A stretch of DNA of 64,000 nucleotides from Chondrus crispus (taxonomy: Eukaryota > Rhodophyta > Florideophyceae > Gigartinales > Gigartinaceae): assembly GCF_000350225.1 (NCBI RefSeq), contig NW_005178495.1, forward strand, positions 262,815-326,814, given 5' to 3'. Under the pieces are notes generated by a model. It was not told the DNA's origin. It was given only the letters and a program-made list of their open reading frames with translations, and searched no databases. Shown one piece after another: positions 1 through 8,983 of this stretch (position 1 is the stretch's first letter; each line of letters begins with the position of its first letter). Made by a program: the position numbers and the translations under genes.

Positions 1-840
1 GTTATCAACCCCCCGCTCGAAGTGCAACTCCGAGGCCCATCTCGGGAGGCTCGACACCCCTGTCGAGCCTCCAGAAATGAGCATCGGCGTTGCAGTGACG
101 GGGGAGCAAGATGGCGACAAGTCTCCTACCTTCAGAAACTAGTTCTCCTAGGTTGTGATGCCAAGATCAGACCGATGCCTCCGACCCCCGAAGGTGGTCG
201 GAGCGACGACGGCTTTATTTGCGTAGGAAATGGAGGCGCCTTATTGGCGGTGCCCCATCTATGGGTGCTGCCTTGTCTGGGTGTAACTATCTTGTGTTGG
301 GGAGTTCGCAGGGGAGTGGGCAGGTCGCGCGTTGTGCTGTTTTCTGGGTGTAACTATCTTGTGTTGGGGAGTTCAGGCCGGTCGCGCGTCGTGCTGTTTT
401 CTGGGTGTAACCACACTCCCCCGGACGCGCGTGCTGGCTGTTCGGTTTGTTGGTGGGGGGGCGCTTGGTGGTGCTTGGATCGGTATGCTGGTTTTGTGTT
501 TGGCGTACAGTATGTTCTTGAGCGGTTTCGTAAAGATGTCGGCTTTCTGTTCTGCCGTTGGTATGCGTAGTACCTTGATTTTGCCCGTCTTTCGCATTTC
601 ATTAACTTGTCAAGGAACTCTCTTTTCGCCGAAGTGGGTTCTGTTTTCACATGTGCTTGCCATTCTCGAGGATCGCTCGGGAGCAAAACACACACCCTGT
701 TAGCCACGCTTGTTGCAGTTCGGGGTATGCTGTGTCTGAAAACTCGCAAGGTGCGTGTGCTGTGTTGCACAGCGTTGCGACCTGATAACAATTTCAGTAC
801 ACGTATCTTGTACGAGAAAAACAAAGCAACCCTGAGATGA
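1..840 (-). mobile_element. Ty1/copia retrotransposon fragment (3' end of pol plus part of an LTR)
   Basis: On the minus strand the stretch around 373-600 encodes the typical end of a copia RNase H domain, including the hallmark 'PTAEQKADIFTKPL'. Weaker RNase H-like residues continue upstream to about 720-840. Downstream on the minus strand a purine tract ('GGGGGA', near 414-422) is followed by TGTGGTTACACC, which looks like the start of an LTR running leftward off the window edge. The element is a broken fragment with several interruptions. Only the end of pol and part of one LTR are present. Family assignment rests on the RNase H motif, which is characteristic of Pseudoviridae. Age cannot be estimated because only one LTR is partly visible. 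Confidence 0.7.
270..412. repeat. Tandem repeat inside the copia LTR
   Basis: The motif CTGGGTGTAACTATCTTGTG followed by GGGGAGTTC occurs twice, starting near 276 and 344. A third, partial copy starts near 402. The spacers are GC-rich and contain 'GGTCGCGCGT'. The period is about 58-68 bp. The repeat lies in the inferred LTR of the copia fragment and may be a duplicated regulatory segment. Function is inference only. Confidence 0.6.
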
Positions 841-2242
841 GAGGAGAGCGATGGATACGACTTTCATCTATAACACTAGACTTCTAACATCATCAGACAG
901 CATAGTGTTCGCTCTGAAAGGGCTGCAATGGCGAGAATGACTGAACACTGGCGAGAGCCATCGACTTTTATGTCATCTTAGCAAGCAGGAGTTGAGGATT
1001 ATAGAAGACCGGAGGGGAACAAGTGAATGACTCTCGCTGCAGCGAGTTACAGCATGTCATATGGAATGCTCTATGACGCATGATATGACTTTTATCCTGC
1101 ATCCCGGAAAAGTCGTCATGAACGAGGAAAAAATCGAAGAATGAGTAGCAATCGTGGGCAATAGCTCATTGAAGAGATAATCACGTCAAAGGCAACGTTT
1201 GGATGAACCCGTCTTGCTTATCAAATGACTGCTACTCTGGGCAAGTTTTCATGCAACTCCTGTGCCGCTAGATTTGCTTGCTCGCGATGGGCGAAGAGCG
1301 ATGGAGTACGTGAAATGGGTTATTCGCACTTGCACATATGTCGTCTTCCAAATCTACAAGTTATAGAACGAGAAAAAATGAATCTTTGTCATGGGAACTT
1401 CAGAGATACAGCTTGCGCCACGCTGACGCCGCTATCTTTGCCGCGCAAAAATTTGTAATCTGCATGGCGTTTGCGACACTTGCTGGGAGACTGGTGACGA
1501 GCAAAGTATGACGACCAAAGAAAGGAGTGATCAGACTTCGTTTTTTCTGTGTTCCACTCGAAATAGTCCACTCGTACTGGGAGAGAAGGCAATGGACCTA
1601 TGGTAGGCACGCGGCATGATTGACAAAAGTCGACATGGGCGATGGCAACGGCCGCAACTTTGTGATCTCCGGATGATCTCGCGGTGAACGCAAAGGGTTG
1701 GGATGCAAGTCGGTCAAGCGACATTTGGGCGAGTCATGATTTCTTCACAGCAACCATCCGCGATATATATATTTTTTCGTGTTGCTAGAACGAATTATGA
1801 CAGTGAACAGGCATCACGCACCTAAACATGTAAATGTAAAGAGCACAAGACTCTCGGTCGACTGGAACGAGCACGGCTTGTGCGTCGAGTAAAGCCTGGA
1901 AAAGTGATTGAGAGCAACGAGTGAGTTTTCGAAGTGGACCGGACAAGCCAAGGTCGTGTTCCAGCAGCAAGTACTGTATGATTAGAGGTAAATTACCTAG
2001 GCAGCCGGATAGGTGTGACATCGTAAAGGTTAGTAACAGTTTTTGGGCGGATGTAGTTGTAAAGATGGTTTAAATGCGATATATAAATGAATTCTATGAC
2101 TTGTCGGGGTGCGAATTTAGAGCGAAGGGAGTGAAGTTGGATGGGAGAACGGTACGTATATAACCCGACATGACCGCGAATGTGATTGTACATGTGGTTC
2201 TGATCGAGCCCAAAAAAAGGCTAACCAGCATCCCTCGCCGCT
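841..2242. other. Intergenic stretch without recognisable gene
   Basis: No ORF here has recognisable protein similarity or convincing codon bias. The stretch separates the copia fragment from the 3' end of the pseudokinase gene and probably contains that gene's 3' UTR. A short AT-rich run (TATATATATTTTTT) sits near 1761-1775. I see no tRNA fold or long repeat. Confidence 0.5.
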
Positions 2243-4372
2243 CTATCGTTTTCTTGAGGTCACGCCGACTTTAGCTACTTGGACAGCCGAGTCCACCTCT
2301 TCCGGCGAGACGATAAGTCTTGTGGGCTCCCGACTTGCATCGCCGATTATCGCCGCCTTATTATCTGCTTCTGAAAACCAGGGGTGTCTTTGAAGCTCGG
2401 ACAAGGCGATCCGTGTCTTGGGATCCTTCTCGCCGAGGACGCCTTTCAGCAGGCTCCGTACTTTTCTTGACGTCTCCGGGTGTCTCGGGAAGCGCAGCTT
2501 TCCCTTGCAGATGCTCTCCTGAATGGCGTGGTTGTCGCGACCACCGAACGGGACGCGGCCGTACAGCATGAAATACAAAACGACGCCCACGGCCCAGACG
2601 TCCATGGCGTAGCTCTTCGAATGCGCGGAGGGTGCGTCGCTAAGCCAGCAAAGCTCTGGCGCCAAAAAGGCCGGCGAGGCTTCGCCAAGCCGGGCGCGGA
2701 CAAGCGCGGGGCCGTTTTGGATTTCGGTAAAATCGTGGGTGATACAGCCGAGCGGGTTGATCTTGATGGCGCCGTTTACGGAGCGGAGAAGATTATCTGG
2801 GCGTACGTCCCCGTGGGCAATGCGAAGCGAGTGTAGATATTCGAGGCCGTTGACGACGTCGCGAATGTACTCGCGCGCTGTCGCCTCGCGGATGGGAGCG
2901 ACGCCCTCCAGCTTGGTTGAGTCCATGATCGAGCCCTTTGCGAGATATTCGAAGATGACGTAATTCCCGCCGTGCTCCTGGTCTTGCAAGCACTCGTGGT
3001 ACTTAACGACATTGGGATGGTCGAGGCGCTTGAGAACGGCAATCTCCTCCTGTGACCGCAGCAGCAACGGGACAAGCTTGTACGGAATGTACCGCAGGCC
3101 GCAAAACGACGCCTCAGACCTCGAAAACGCAAGCTTGTTCCCCATCTGCGGAGGCTGCTTGTTCGCTGAGCACAGGACGATGTAAGAATTGACGGCAATG
3201 CGATCGCGCAGCGGTCGATTGTCAAACACATCGTCAATAAGCGTGTAATCCTCGCGGTCCTTGTCCGGCGGCACGACTCCTTTCGGGGCCCTGACGCGGG
3301 CCTGCAACGGAATAAGACATGACAGGGCTCTCACCCACATTCCGGCCTCTTCGGGGTTACCAAACAGGAGCGAGATGCGATATCCCTCAGTGACATCTAC
3401 GCTCACCTCTCGATCAGCGCACTTCATCTTGGCGACTTTTTGCAACTTGATATGGTCGGCCGTGACGCCGTCCTTCTTACTCGTCCATAGCAAGCGGTCG
3501 CACTCGGGTGACAACCACACACGGCGGGCGCCAAAGCGGCGAAAGCTTTTCTTCTTGTACGCCGGGACGCCTGCTTGAAGCACGGCGCAGCACTCGAAGA
3601 CAGACATTTCGGCGAGGGGCTTCGATTGGACAGTTTGCAGCAGCTCTGCCTCGATATCAACATCGAACAAGGTAGAGGGATCCCTATCCCTATCGGCGCC
3701 CGGAAACTTGCGGTCTGGAATAATGGGGGCGTCACGCGGCGCGGTGGCAGAGGCGGCGGGGTCGAACGGGGTTGCGGCGGCGGGTTGCGGGACTGCGGGG
3801 TCGCGCGGATGAAGCAGATGGGGCTCATCGACGTCCTGGGCGGAGTCGACTGTGAGCCAGGACTGGGCGGAGAGGCGCGAGAAGTTGGAGTCCTGGCGCA
3901 CGACGTTGGAGGAGTGGTCGGATTCTTCGGAGGAGGGGTACGGCGGCGGGGCCGGGTGTGAAGCTGCGGAGAAGGCGAGCGGCGTAGAGCCGGAGGAGGA
4001 GGGGTCGTTGACGCCCGGGACGTAGAAGTCCTCGTCTGCTGAGTAGTCTCCGACGTCTGAGTAGTCGGAGGCATCGGAGGGGGGCGCGGGATCTGCGGAT
4101 GGCATCGGGGTTTGCAGTGGAGAGGCGGTCTCGACTGCGTCCACGCGCGGGGCGGGGTCGGCGGAAGGGGAGGGGGAAGGGGAGGGAGAAGGAGAGGGAT
4201 CAGGAGAATGAGATGGAGGCGAAGGGGGAGAGGGAGAGGGAGAGGGAGAGGGAGAGGGAGAGGGAGGTGCAGGGTCGCGAGACGAAATAGCGTTGTGCGA
4301 GGAAGCGGCTTCCCACTTAAGGATGGTGTTGTGGAAGTTGATAGTGGGGTCCTCGTTGATAGTGGGGTCCAT
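2243..4372 (-). CDS. PH-domain, CaMKK-like predicted pseudokinase
   Basis: A 709-residue protein when started at the ATG at 4372, which lies about 145 bp downstream of a TATA/CCAAT promoter. Residues 1-250 are low-complexity Pro/Ser (SP repeats) and acidic. Residues about 263-357 look like a PH domain (AYKKKSFRRFGARRVWLS ... MWVRAL). Residues about 395-666 form a protein-kinase fold most like CaMKK: 'EEIAVLKRLDHPNVVKY', 'YIRDVVNGLEYLHSL', 'FLAPEL', 'AMDVWAVGVVLY', 'HPWF'. The tail 'TRLIVSPEEVDSAV' matches the regulatory segment after CaMKK kinase domains. Catalytic signatures are altered: the HRD loop is HGD (520-522), DFG is replaced by 'NPLG' (539-542), the VAIK lysine appears to be Arg (about 427), and the Gly-rich loop is not recognisable. 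It is therefore probably a catalytically dead scaffold or regulator. Membrane recruitment through the PH domain is inference. No intron is visible. Confidence 0.85.
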   Translation of the reverse strand: MDPTINEDPTINFHNTILKWEAASSHNAISSRDPAPPSPSPSPSPSPSPPSPPSHSPDPSPSPSPSPSPSADPAPRVDAVETASPLQTPMPSADPAPPSDASDYSDVGDYSADEDFYVPGVNDPSSSGSTPLAFSAASHPAPPPYPSSEESDHSSNVVRQDSNFSRLSAQSWLTVDSAQDVDEPHLLHPRDPAVPQPAAATPFDPAASATAPRDAPIIPDRKFPGADRDRDPSTLFDVDIEAELLQTVQSKPLAEMSVFECCAVLQAGVPAYKKKSFRRFGARRVWLSPECDRLLWTSKKDGVTADHIKLQKVAKMKCADREVSVDVTEGYRISLLFGNPEEAGMWVRALSCLIPLQARVRAPKGVVPPDKDREDYTLIDDVFDNRPLRDRIAVNSYIVLCSANKQPPQMGNKLAFSRSEASFCGLRYIPYKLVPLLLRSQEEIAVLKRLDHPNVVKYHECLQDQEHGGNYVIFEYLAKGSIMDSTKLEGVAPIREATAREYIRDVVNGLEYLHSLRIAHGDVRPDNLLRSVNGAIKINPLGCITHDFTEIQNGPALVRARLGEASPAFLAPELCWLSDAPSAHSKSYAMDVWAVGVVLYFMLYGRVPFGGRDNHAIQESICKGKLRFPRHPETSRKVRSLLKGVLGEKDPKTRIALSELQRHPWFSEADNKAAIIGDASREPTRLIVSPEEVDSAVQVAKVGVTSRKR
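4228..4266. repeat. Hexanucleotide GGGAGA repeat coding Ser-Pro
   Basis: About six near-perfect copies of GGGAGA on the plus strand encode the (SP)n run in the N-terminal disordered region of the pseudokinase. Similar imperfect copies continue to about 4160. Confidence 0.85.
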
Positions 4373-4380
4373 AGTGGGGA

Positions 4381-4401
4381 GGGGGGGGGGGGGGGGGGGG
4401 G
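4381..4401. repeat. 21-bp homopolymer G/C tract in the pseudokinase 5' leader
   Basis: An uninterrupted run of 21 G on the plus strand (C on the sense strand) sits immediately upstream of the start codon at 4372. In the sense direction it would be a poly-C tract in the 5' UTR. Length polymorphism or an assembly error is likely here. Confidence 0.9.
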
Positions 4402-4513
4402 AGGTCTGCGGGGGTCGGCAGGGTCGTGGGGGGTGTGCGATGAGGTAAGGGATGAGAGGCGGAGGGGGACGAGGAGGGCAAGGTACCCCCGTGCAGGAGC
4501 GCCGCGAGTAGGA

Positions 4514-4529
4514 CCTTATATCGCCCAAT
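4514..4529 (-). promoter_or_regulatory. TATA box and inverted CCAAT of the pseudokinase gene
   Basis: Reading the minus strand, ATTGGGCGATATAAGG occurs about 145 bp upstream of the chosen ATG. It combines a TATA-like element with an inverted CCAAT box. Its position makes the in-frame ATG further upstream (4561) unlikely, because that one would lie at or before the start of transcription. Confidence 0.5.
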
Positions 4530-4739
4530 GGCAGCGCCGTAACAGGGCCGATAGGATACACGTGTATTTACAGATGGCACACGTGGCGGCGTGTGCACGT
4601 GGCACTACCAAATCACTCTCAACGCCGTATCCGGTTTTGTGGCGCTTCTGCGGCATCTACAACGCGAGTTACCTCTATAAGGTACTCTTGTCTCCAAGTA
4701 TAGTACATCGACTCCACCTCCACCAACGCCATCTATTCT

Positions 4740-5708
4740 TTAAAGCCCCCCTCCAAACGGCCTGCCCCCTCCCCCTAAAGGCCCTCCTCCGAAAGGAGGC
4801 CCTCCCATCCCTCCTCCTCCCGTACCCCCTCCCAGCCCATGTTCATCCTCCCACCCGGGCGGCCTCTCAATGTCATTATCCGGCCCGAACGGCAAGTACG
4901 GATCATACCTAGCGCCCGGCGGCACCCCCTGCGGCCTAATCCCCCTCCCCACGCCCAGCCTCCCCGGAAAGTTGCCGGGTCCCATCAAGTTGCCTCCCAT
5001 CCCGCCACCAATCCCCAGTCCCCTCCCGCGGCCAACCTGCGGCAGCCCGGGCGCGAGCAAATCATCCCTCCCATACTCGCCGCCCCCCACCGCGGGCGGA
5101 ACCCACGCCCCCGGAAGTCGCGGCCCTCCGACCCTGAGCGGGTCCTCCAGCCGCGGCGCATACGGAGCCGGCCTCGCGCTCGCGCTGCCCGCGCCCGCCG
5201 TCTGCGCGCTGCCCCCGCCCGCGCCCTGCGCGGCCTGCTCGTAGCCCTCCTTTGCGGCGTCGGGCACGAGGCGGTGCGCGATCTGCACCTGGACGACCGT
5301 GGCCACGTCGTCCCTGCGCAGCAAGCGGTCCTCCCACGGCCCGTCCTCGGCGACAAAGTCGTCGACGACCAGCGGCAGCGTGTGCATCTCGCCGTCGTCC
5401 TCCAGCGCGACCGCGTTGACCACCAGCCGCCGCCCGACGCGCGTCGCCCGGATGTCGAACGTCAGGCTGGACCGCGAGTGCGCGTACCGCCCGCCGTACC
5501 CCGCCGTGCCCCACTCGCGCGGCAGCACGTCCGCGCTCGCGTCCGCCGCCGTGCCGCTCGGACGGAAGCCGTGCGCGAGAAGGAGCGCGTGCACGAACAG
5601 CGCGAGCGCTTCCTCGCGCGTCGACGCCGCGCCGCGCGACTGCAGCCAGGCGAGCGCGCGCGCCACAGACGAGGGCGGCGACGCGTCGGTTGGTGGCGTG
5701 GATGACAT
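4740..5708 (-). CDS. PSMF1: Proteasome inhibitor/regulator PI31-like protein
   Basis: A 322-residue protein. The ATG at 5708 ('MSSTPPTD') was chosen because upstream in-frame sequence is not protein-like. Residues about 12-155 correspond to the FP-type N-terminal domain of PI31 ('REEALALFVHALLLAHGF', 'LPREW', 'LVVNAVALEDD'). The C-terminal half is Gly/Pro-rich and carries the family signatures 'DPLRVGGP' (179-186), 'GVPPGARYDPYLPFGP' (261-276) and 'RPPGWEDE' (282-289), matching the order in animal and plant PI31. PI31 binds the 20S proteasome and modulates assembly and activity in cytosol and nucleus. Unlike human PI31, which ends in a Tyr-containing HbYX-type tail just after the PPGY segment, this protein continues with a 33-residue Gly-rich extension ending 'FGGGL'. 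The neighbour upstream is divergent; the pseudokinase gene lies tandemly downstream. Confidence 0.87.
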   Translation of the reverse strand: MSSTPPTDASPPSSVARALAWLQSRGAASTREEALALFVHALLLAHGFRPSGTAADASADVLPREWGTAGYGGRYAHSRSSLTFDIRATRVGRRLVVNAVALEDDGEMHTLPLVVDDFVAEDGPWEDRLLRRDDVATVVQVQIAHRLVPDAAKEGYEQAAQGAGGGSAQTAGAGSASARPAPYAPRLEDPLRVGGPRLPGAWVPPAVGGGEYGRDDLLAPGLPQVGRGRGLGIGGGMGGNLMGPGNFPGRLGVGRGIRPQGVPPGARYDPYLPFGPDNDIERPPGWEDEHGLGGGTGGGGMGGPPFGGGPLGGGGRPFGGGL

Positions 5709-6312
5709 TTCGCGGGGAGCGCTCTTGCAGAAGAGCGGGGGCTGTGGGGGAGGGGAGCGGGAAGCGTAGGCGGGCGCGTGACGGGTGGAAGGCGGTTTTA
5801 TTCTGCGGCGAGATAGGTGGAGATTTTCGGCTGCGTTTTGCCAGCGGGCAACAGGTGGCCACGTGGCTGCAGGGCCCGCTCTCCGAGACCCTATAGCCTC
5901 CCACGCATCTTTGCATCTTCGGTACCGTTCTCCTTTAAACATTGGCCTTCCCGCTGGTGGCCACCCCCCCCCCACCTCCACCCGCGTCGACCTTTTTGCA
6001 CCCGTTGTCGCCCTGCCGTCACCCCCACAGTCGCCTTGGACTCCATTTCCACAAGCGCAGACGCAATCGCACCCTCTCCGTGATGTCGAACGATCATATC
6101 TCGCACACGACCCTCCCGCGACCGTCAACCACCCCCGTAGCTCCTTGTCCGTCCCTCTCCTGTACCTATTCGCCCTCCAGCGGCCCGCCCCCACGACCCG
6201 CCATGTCCTTCTTTCCCCTTTCACGGTCACAACCGTGTTTCTACTCTCGACGCCGGCCGCCAACGCGACACGCACGCCCACTCGTCACGCCAACTGCGTC
6301 GCAGCGCTATTC

Positions 6313-6319
6313 TATAAAA
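6313..6319 (+). promoter_or_regulatory. TATA box of the RS/RP-repeat gene
   Basis: TATAAAA lies 165 bp upstream of the ATG at 6478. It is followed by a pyrimidine-rich leader containing short imperfect repeats of CCACTTTCCTCCACCTCACC (about 6373-6430). Confidence 0.55.
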
Positions 6320-6477
6320 CCCGTCCTCCCCGCCTCCCTGTTTTCCCATCTCTCATATCACTCCCACCGCTTCACCACTTTCCTCCACCTCACCATTTTC
6401 CTCCACCTCACTACTTTCCTCCACTTCACTATTACCCACCGCCTCATCACTTCCTCACCACTTCACCACTTCCCACC

Positions 6478-7356
6478 ATGCCGCGCAGGAGAATTCACTT
6501 CCGCAATTCCGCCGACAACTCCCTCGTCCCGCACCACACCGTCGCGCTCCGCCGGCCTGCCGAGTGGCGCGATGCGCCCAACCGCCGTTCGGCCAACCGC
6601 CGTGCGCCCGTTCCGATACTAAACCCGCATCCGGGCCGCTCTCGCTCCGGCATGCGACGCCCGGACCGCTCCGACCCGGATCCCCGTCACGAACCGGCGC
6701 GCGGCCGCTCTCGCTCCCGCGCGCGACGCCCGGACCGCCCCAACCCGGAGCCCCGCCACGAACCGGCGCGCGGCCGCTCTCGCTCCCGCACGCGACGCCC
6801 GGACCGCCCCAACCCGGAGCCCCGCCACGAACCGGCGCGCGGCCGCTCTCGCTCCCGCACGCGACGCCCGGACCGCCCCAGCCCCAACCCGGATCCCCGT
6901 CACGACCCGGCCCGCGGCCGCAGCCGCTCCCGCTCCCGCATGCGCGTCCCGGACCGCGCAAACAGCTCGGAAAGCCCCGACCGCCGCTCCCCGCGCGGTC
7001 GCTCGCGCCCACACGCGCGCCACCACGAGTACAACCTGTCCGTCAACATCCGCTACAGGGGCACCGACAACGCCGACCTCTTGTTGAGGCACGACGTGCC
7101 GGTGCGCATTTCGGGATACGCGCATACGGAGGACGTGTGGAGCAAGGCTAGGAAGAAGAGTTCCACGCTTCAGAAGCTCCACCCGAGCCGCAAAGTCCTC
7201 GCCACTGACGCAACGTTGAAGGCGTTTTATCAAATCGTACATAAGGCCAGGGTTAAGGATGTACTCAGTGAACGAACGGACAGGTGGGTTTTCGTCGTGG
7301 AGAGGTCCGCCAAGGACTGTTCCGATTGCGAGAGAAAGGAGAGGAGGGGCCGTTAG
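6478..7356 (+). CDS. Arg/Ser/Pro tandem-repeat protein, unrecognised
   Basis: A 292-residue, highly basic protein. The start ATG has the good context CCACCATG and sits downstream of a TATA box. Residues about 52-165 consist of tandem repeats of 23 residues (core 'HEPARGRSRSRTRRPDR'), resembling RS-rich tails of splicing or chromatin proteins, although RS dipeptides alone do not define function. The last ~110 residues (about 183-292) are non-repetitive and globular-looking, with 'EYNLSVNIRYRG', 'HDVPVRISGYAHTEDVW' and 'WVFVVERSAKDC', and end in a basic, Cys-containing tail. I do not recognise this domain. A poly(A) signal follows at 7476. The gene is head-to-head with the PI31 gene. Confidence 0.7.
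   Translation: MPRRRIHFRNSADNSLVPHHTVALRRPAEWRDAPNRRSANRRAPVPILNPHPGRSRSGMRRPDRSDPDPRHEPARGRSRSRARRPDRPNPEPRHEPARGRSRSRTRRPDRPNPEPRHEPARGRSRSRTRRPDRPSPNPDPRHDPARGRSRSRSRMRVPDRANSSESPDRRSPRGRSRPHARHHEYNLSVNIRYRGTDNADLLLRHDVPVRISGYAHTEDVWSKARKKSSTLQKLHPSRKVLATDATLKAFYQIVHKARVKDVLSERTDRWVFVVERSAKDCSDCERKERRGR
6688..6901 (+). repeat. 69-bp in-frame tandem repeat
   Basis: Three consecutive copies of a 69-bp unit inside the RS/RP-repeat gene, with degenerate copies on either side. Copies two and three are almost identical at the nucleotide level over a full unit, which suggests recent expansion by slippage or unequal exchange. Confidence 0.8.
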
Positions 7357-7475
7357 CGCGCCGAGTATGTCCAGCTCTGAGAGATGCCGGCAGCAGCTGC
7401 ATGTTTTTCGGCAGAGTTCTACCCACCCCGTTCTACCCGCCCCGTAGCTCTGAGGAGTCTGATTATTCAAGTTTT

Positions 7476-7481
7476 AATAAA
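7476..7481 (+). terminator. Polyadenylation signal AATAAA
   Basis: AATAAA 120 bp after the stop codon of the RS/RP-repeat gene, within an AT-rich stretch. Confidence 0.55.
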
Positions 7482-8980
7482 ATAGCTGCTTGTTCTTAGT
7501 TTACTGCGACGGCGAGGCTGTGCACCATACTTGGTCGTTTTTATAGAGTCTTTAGCGCAATGCAAATGTCAATTCCTGTGTTTTTGTTTTCGTGCGATAT
7601 AGAAGACTGCCATGGGTCTGCGGCAGGATCTTGAACTGCCCCTGCTCACCTAACTGAAAACCTATTGCTTCGAGAAAGTATGTGATGCTGCCAACCGCTA
7701 TACGTTCGTGCCCAAAGCGAATGTCTGAAATTATCCATCAATGTTACTTGTGCAGGGCTGGAAGGTGCGGCACCAGAAGAAGTTAACATTCACTACTTTC
7801 GTGTCGCGCCCTACATTTCGTGTTCAGGTGTGTGCCACACAAAAGGTAGAAAATGGTGGGGGGGTAAAGGCGGGGCGCATCCTGAAGAGATGGCTTTATT
7901 TTTGGGGCAATGCCGCCCACTTGGACGATGACGTCACATATCTACACGTGTATTGGACAACACATTACACGTGGACGTCATCGTTGGCGCCCTCCCTTAC
8001 AACAGCCCATGCGCTTCCACCAGACGAAGATAAAGTTTTGAGACGTTTTTGCAACTGGTGACAACTTGGAAGGACTCGGGCTTTCCGTAACTGGTGCTTC
8101 AACCGGTTGCCCAGCTCCAGAACGCATAGCGTGTCGCATTGGCATTCTGCAGCCGAAAAAAGTTTAAACCATGAAATTTAAATACTTCAAGGGCGTTCCT
8201 GGTTTCTTTCATGCAGACCAAGCTGTCAGGGCCTGAGCAAAAGAAGACAAAAAACGCGGTGCTCTTTCACAATTCTTGCTTGCCATTTTTGACCATGATT
8301 CTGTGCGCTGGCGGGTTTGAAACGAGAGCGGCCGATTTTATGTGTCCTCGCCACATATTCGATCCTCCAGGGACAGGCGTGTAAGCAAGTGGTGGGCATG
8401 CGTTGGTTTCTTTCTTTTTTCCCCGATGCTGGTAATACTGCTTCTACGTTAAAAAAAGCTGTCGTCGGCAAATATCATTGCTTGCCAACTGAACACAGAA
8501 GTGCCGTGTCGGAAAATGTCGGAAAATCGTGCAGCAAATCGCTGCAGAGAAACAGATTCCATTTATGGCGTCTGCGTGTCTACAATGAATCTGGTTTCTA
8601 AATTCCGTGCGGGATATTCGTAAACTGTAGAGTGGTCCTCGTTGCCCGCGACGTAAAAAGATGTGCTTTTGCCAACAATCATGGTAGAATGTGCTCTGGA
8701 CGCAGATGTTCACCCTGTCACCCTAGACGGTTAAATTCTTTGCTTTCCAACAATGCTTACATCCCAAAGCACATCGTACTGTTGGGCACACCCACACGTG
8801 GCAAAAGGTGTGCTGCGGCACTGGGCGGCGGTCGCGGGCAATGGCAATGGCGTACAGTAAAGTTTATTGCAGTCTTCAGTGACCCAGTGCTGTCATTCCG
8901 CAATTTTCGGAGTATGATAAACTATTTGGTTATATCAACGGCACAACTTGCTTTCGAAAACGACCTCTTGACCTTGTCAG
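7482..8980. other. Intergenic stretch, no gene recognised
   Basis: No ORF has convincing similarity. A short cluster at about 7930-7980 contains a CRE-like TGACGTCA and two ACACGTG boxes. One of these (TACACGTGTATTGG) resembles a box found upstream of the pseudokinase TATA (TACACGTGTATTT near 4557), so it may be promoter-like. No gene downstream of it is identifiable. Confidence 0.4.
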
Positions 8981-8983
8981 AGC

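Noticed and set aside
4112-4912. Plus-strand ORF opposite the pseudokinase N-terminus
   Set aside because: Shadow of the GC-rich Ser/Pro repeat region; Arg/Gly composition without any domain.
4839-5705. Long plus-strand frames opposite PI31
   Set aside because: Antisense shadows caused by high GC; the minus frame has clear PI31 signatures.
5785-6477. N-terminal extension of the RS/RP-repeat ORF upstream of 6478
   Set aside because: It would cross the TATA box at 6313 and the pyrimidine leader, and has no protein-like features.
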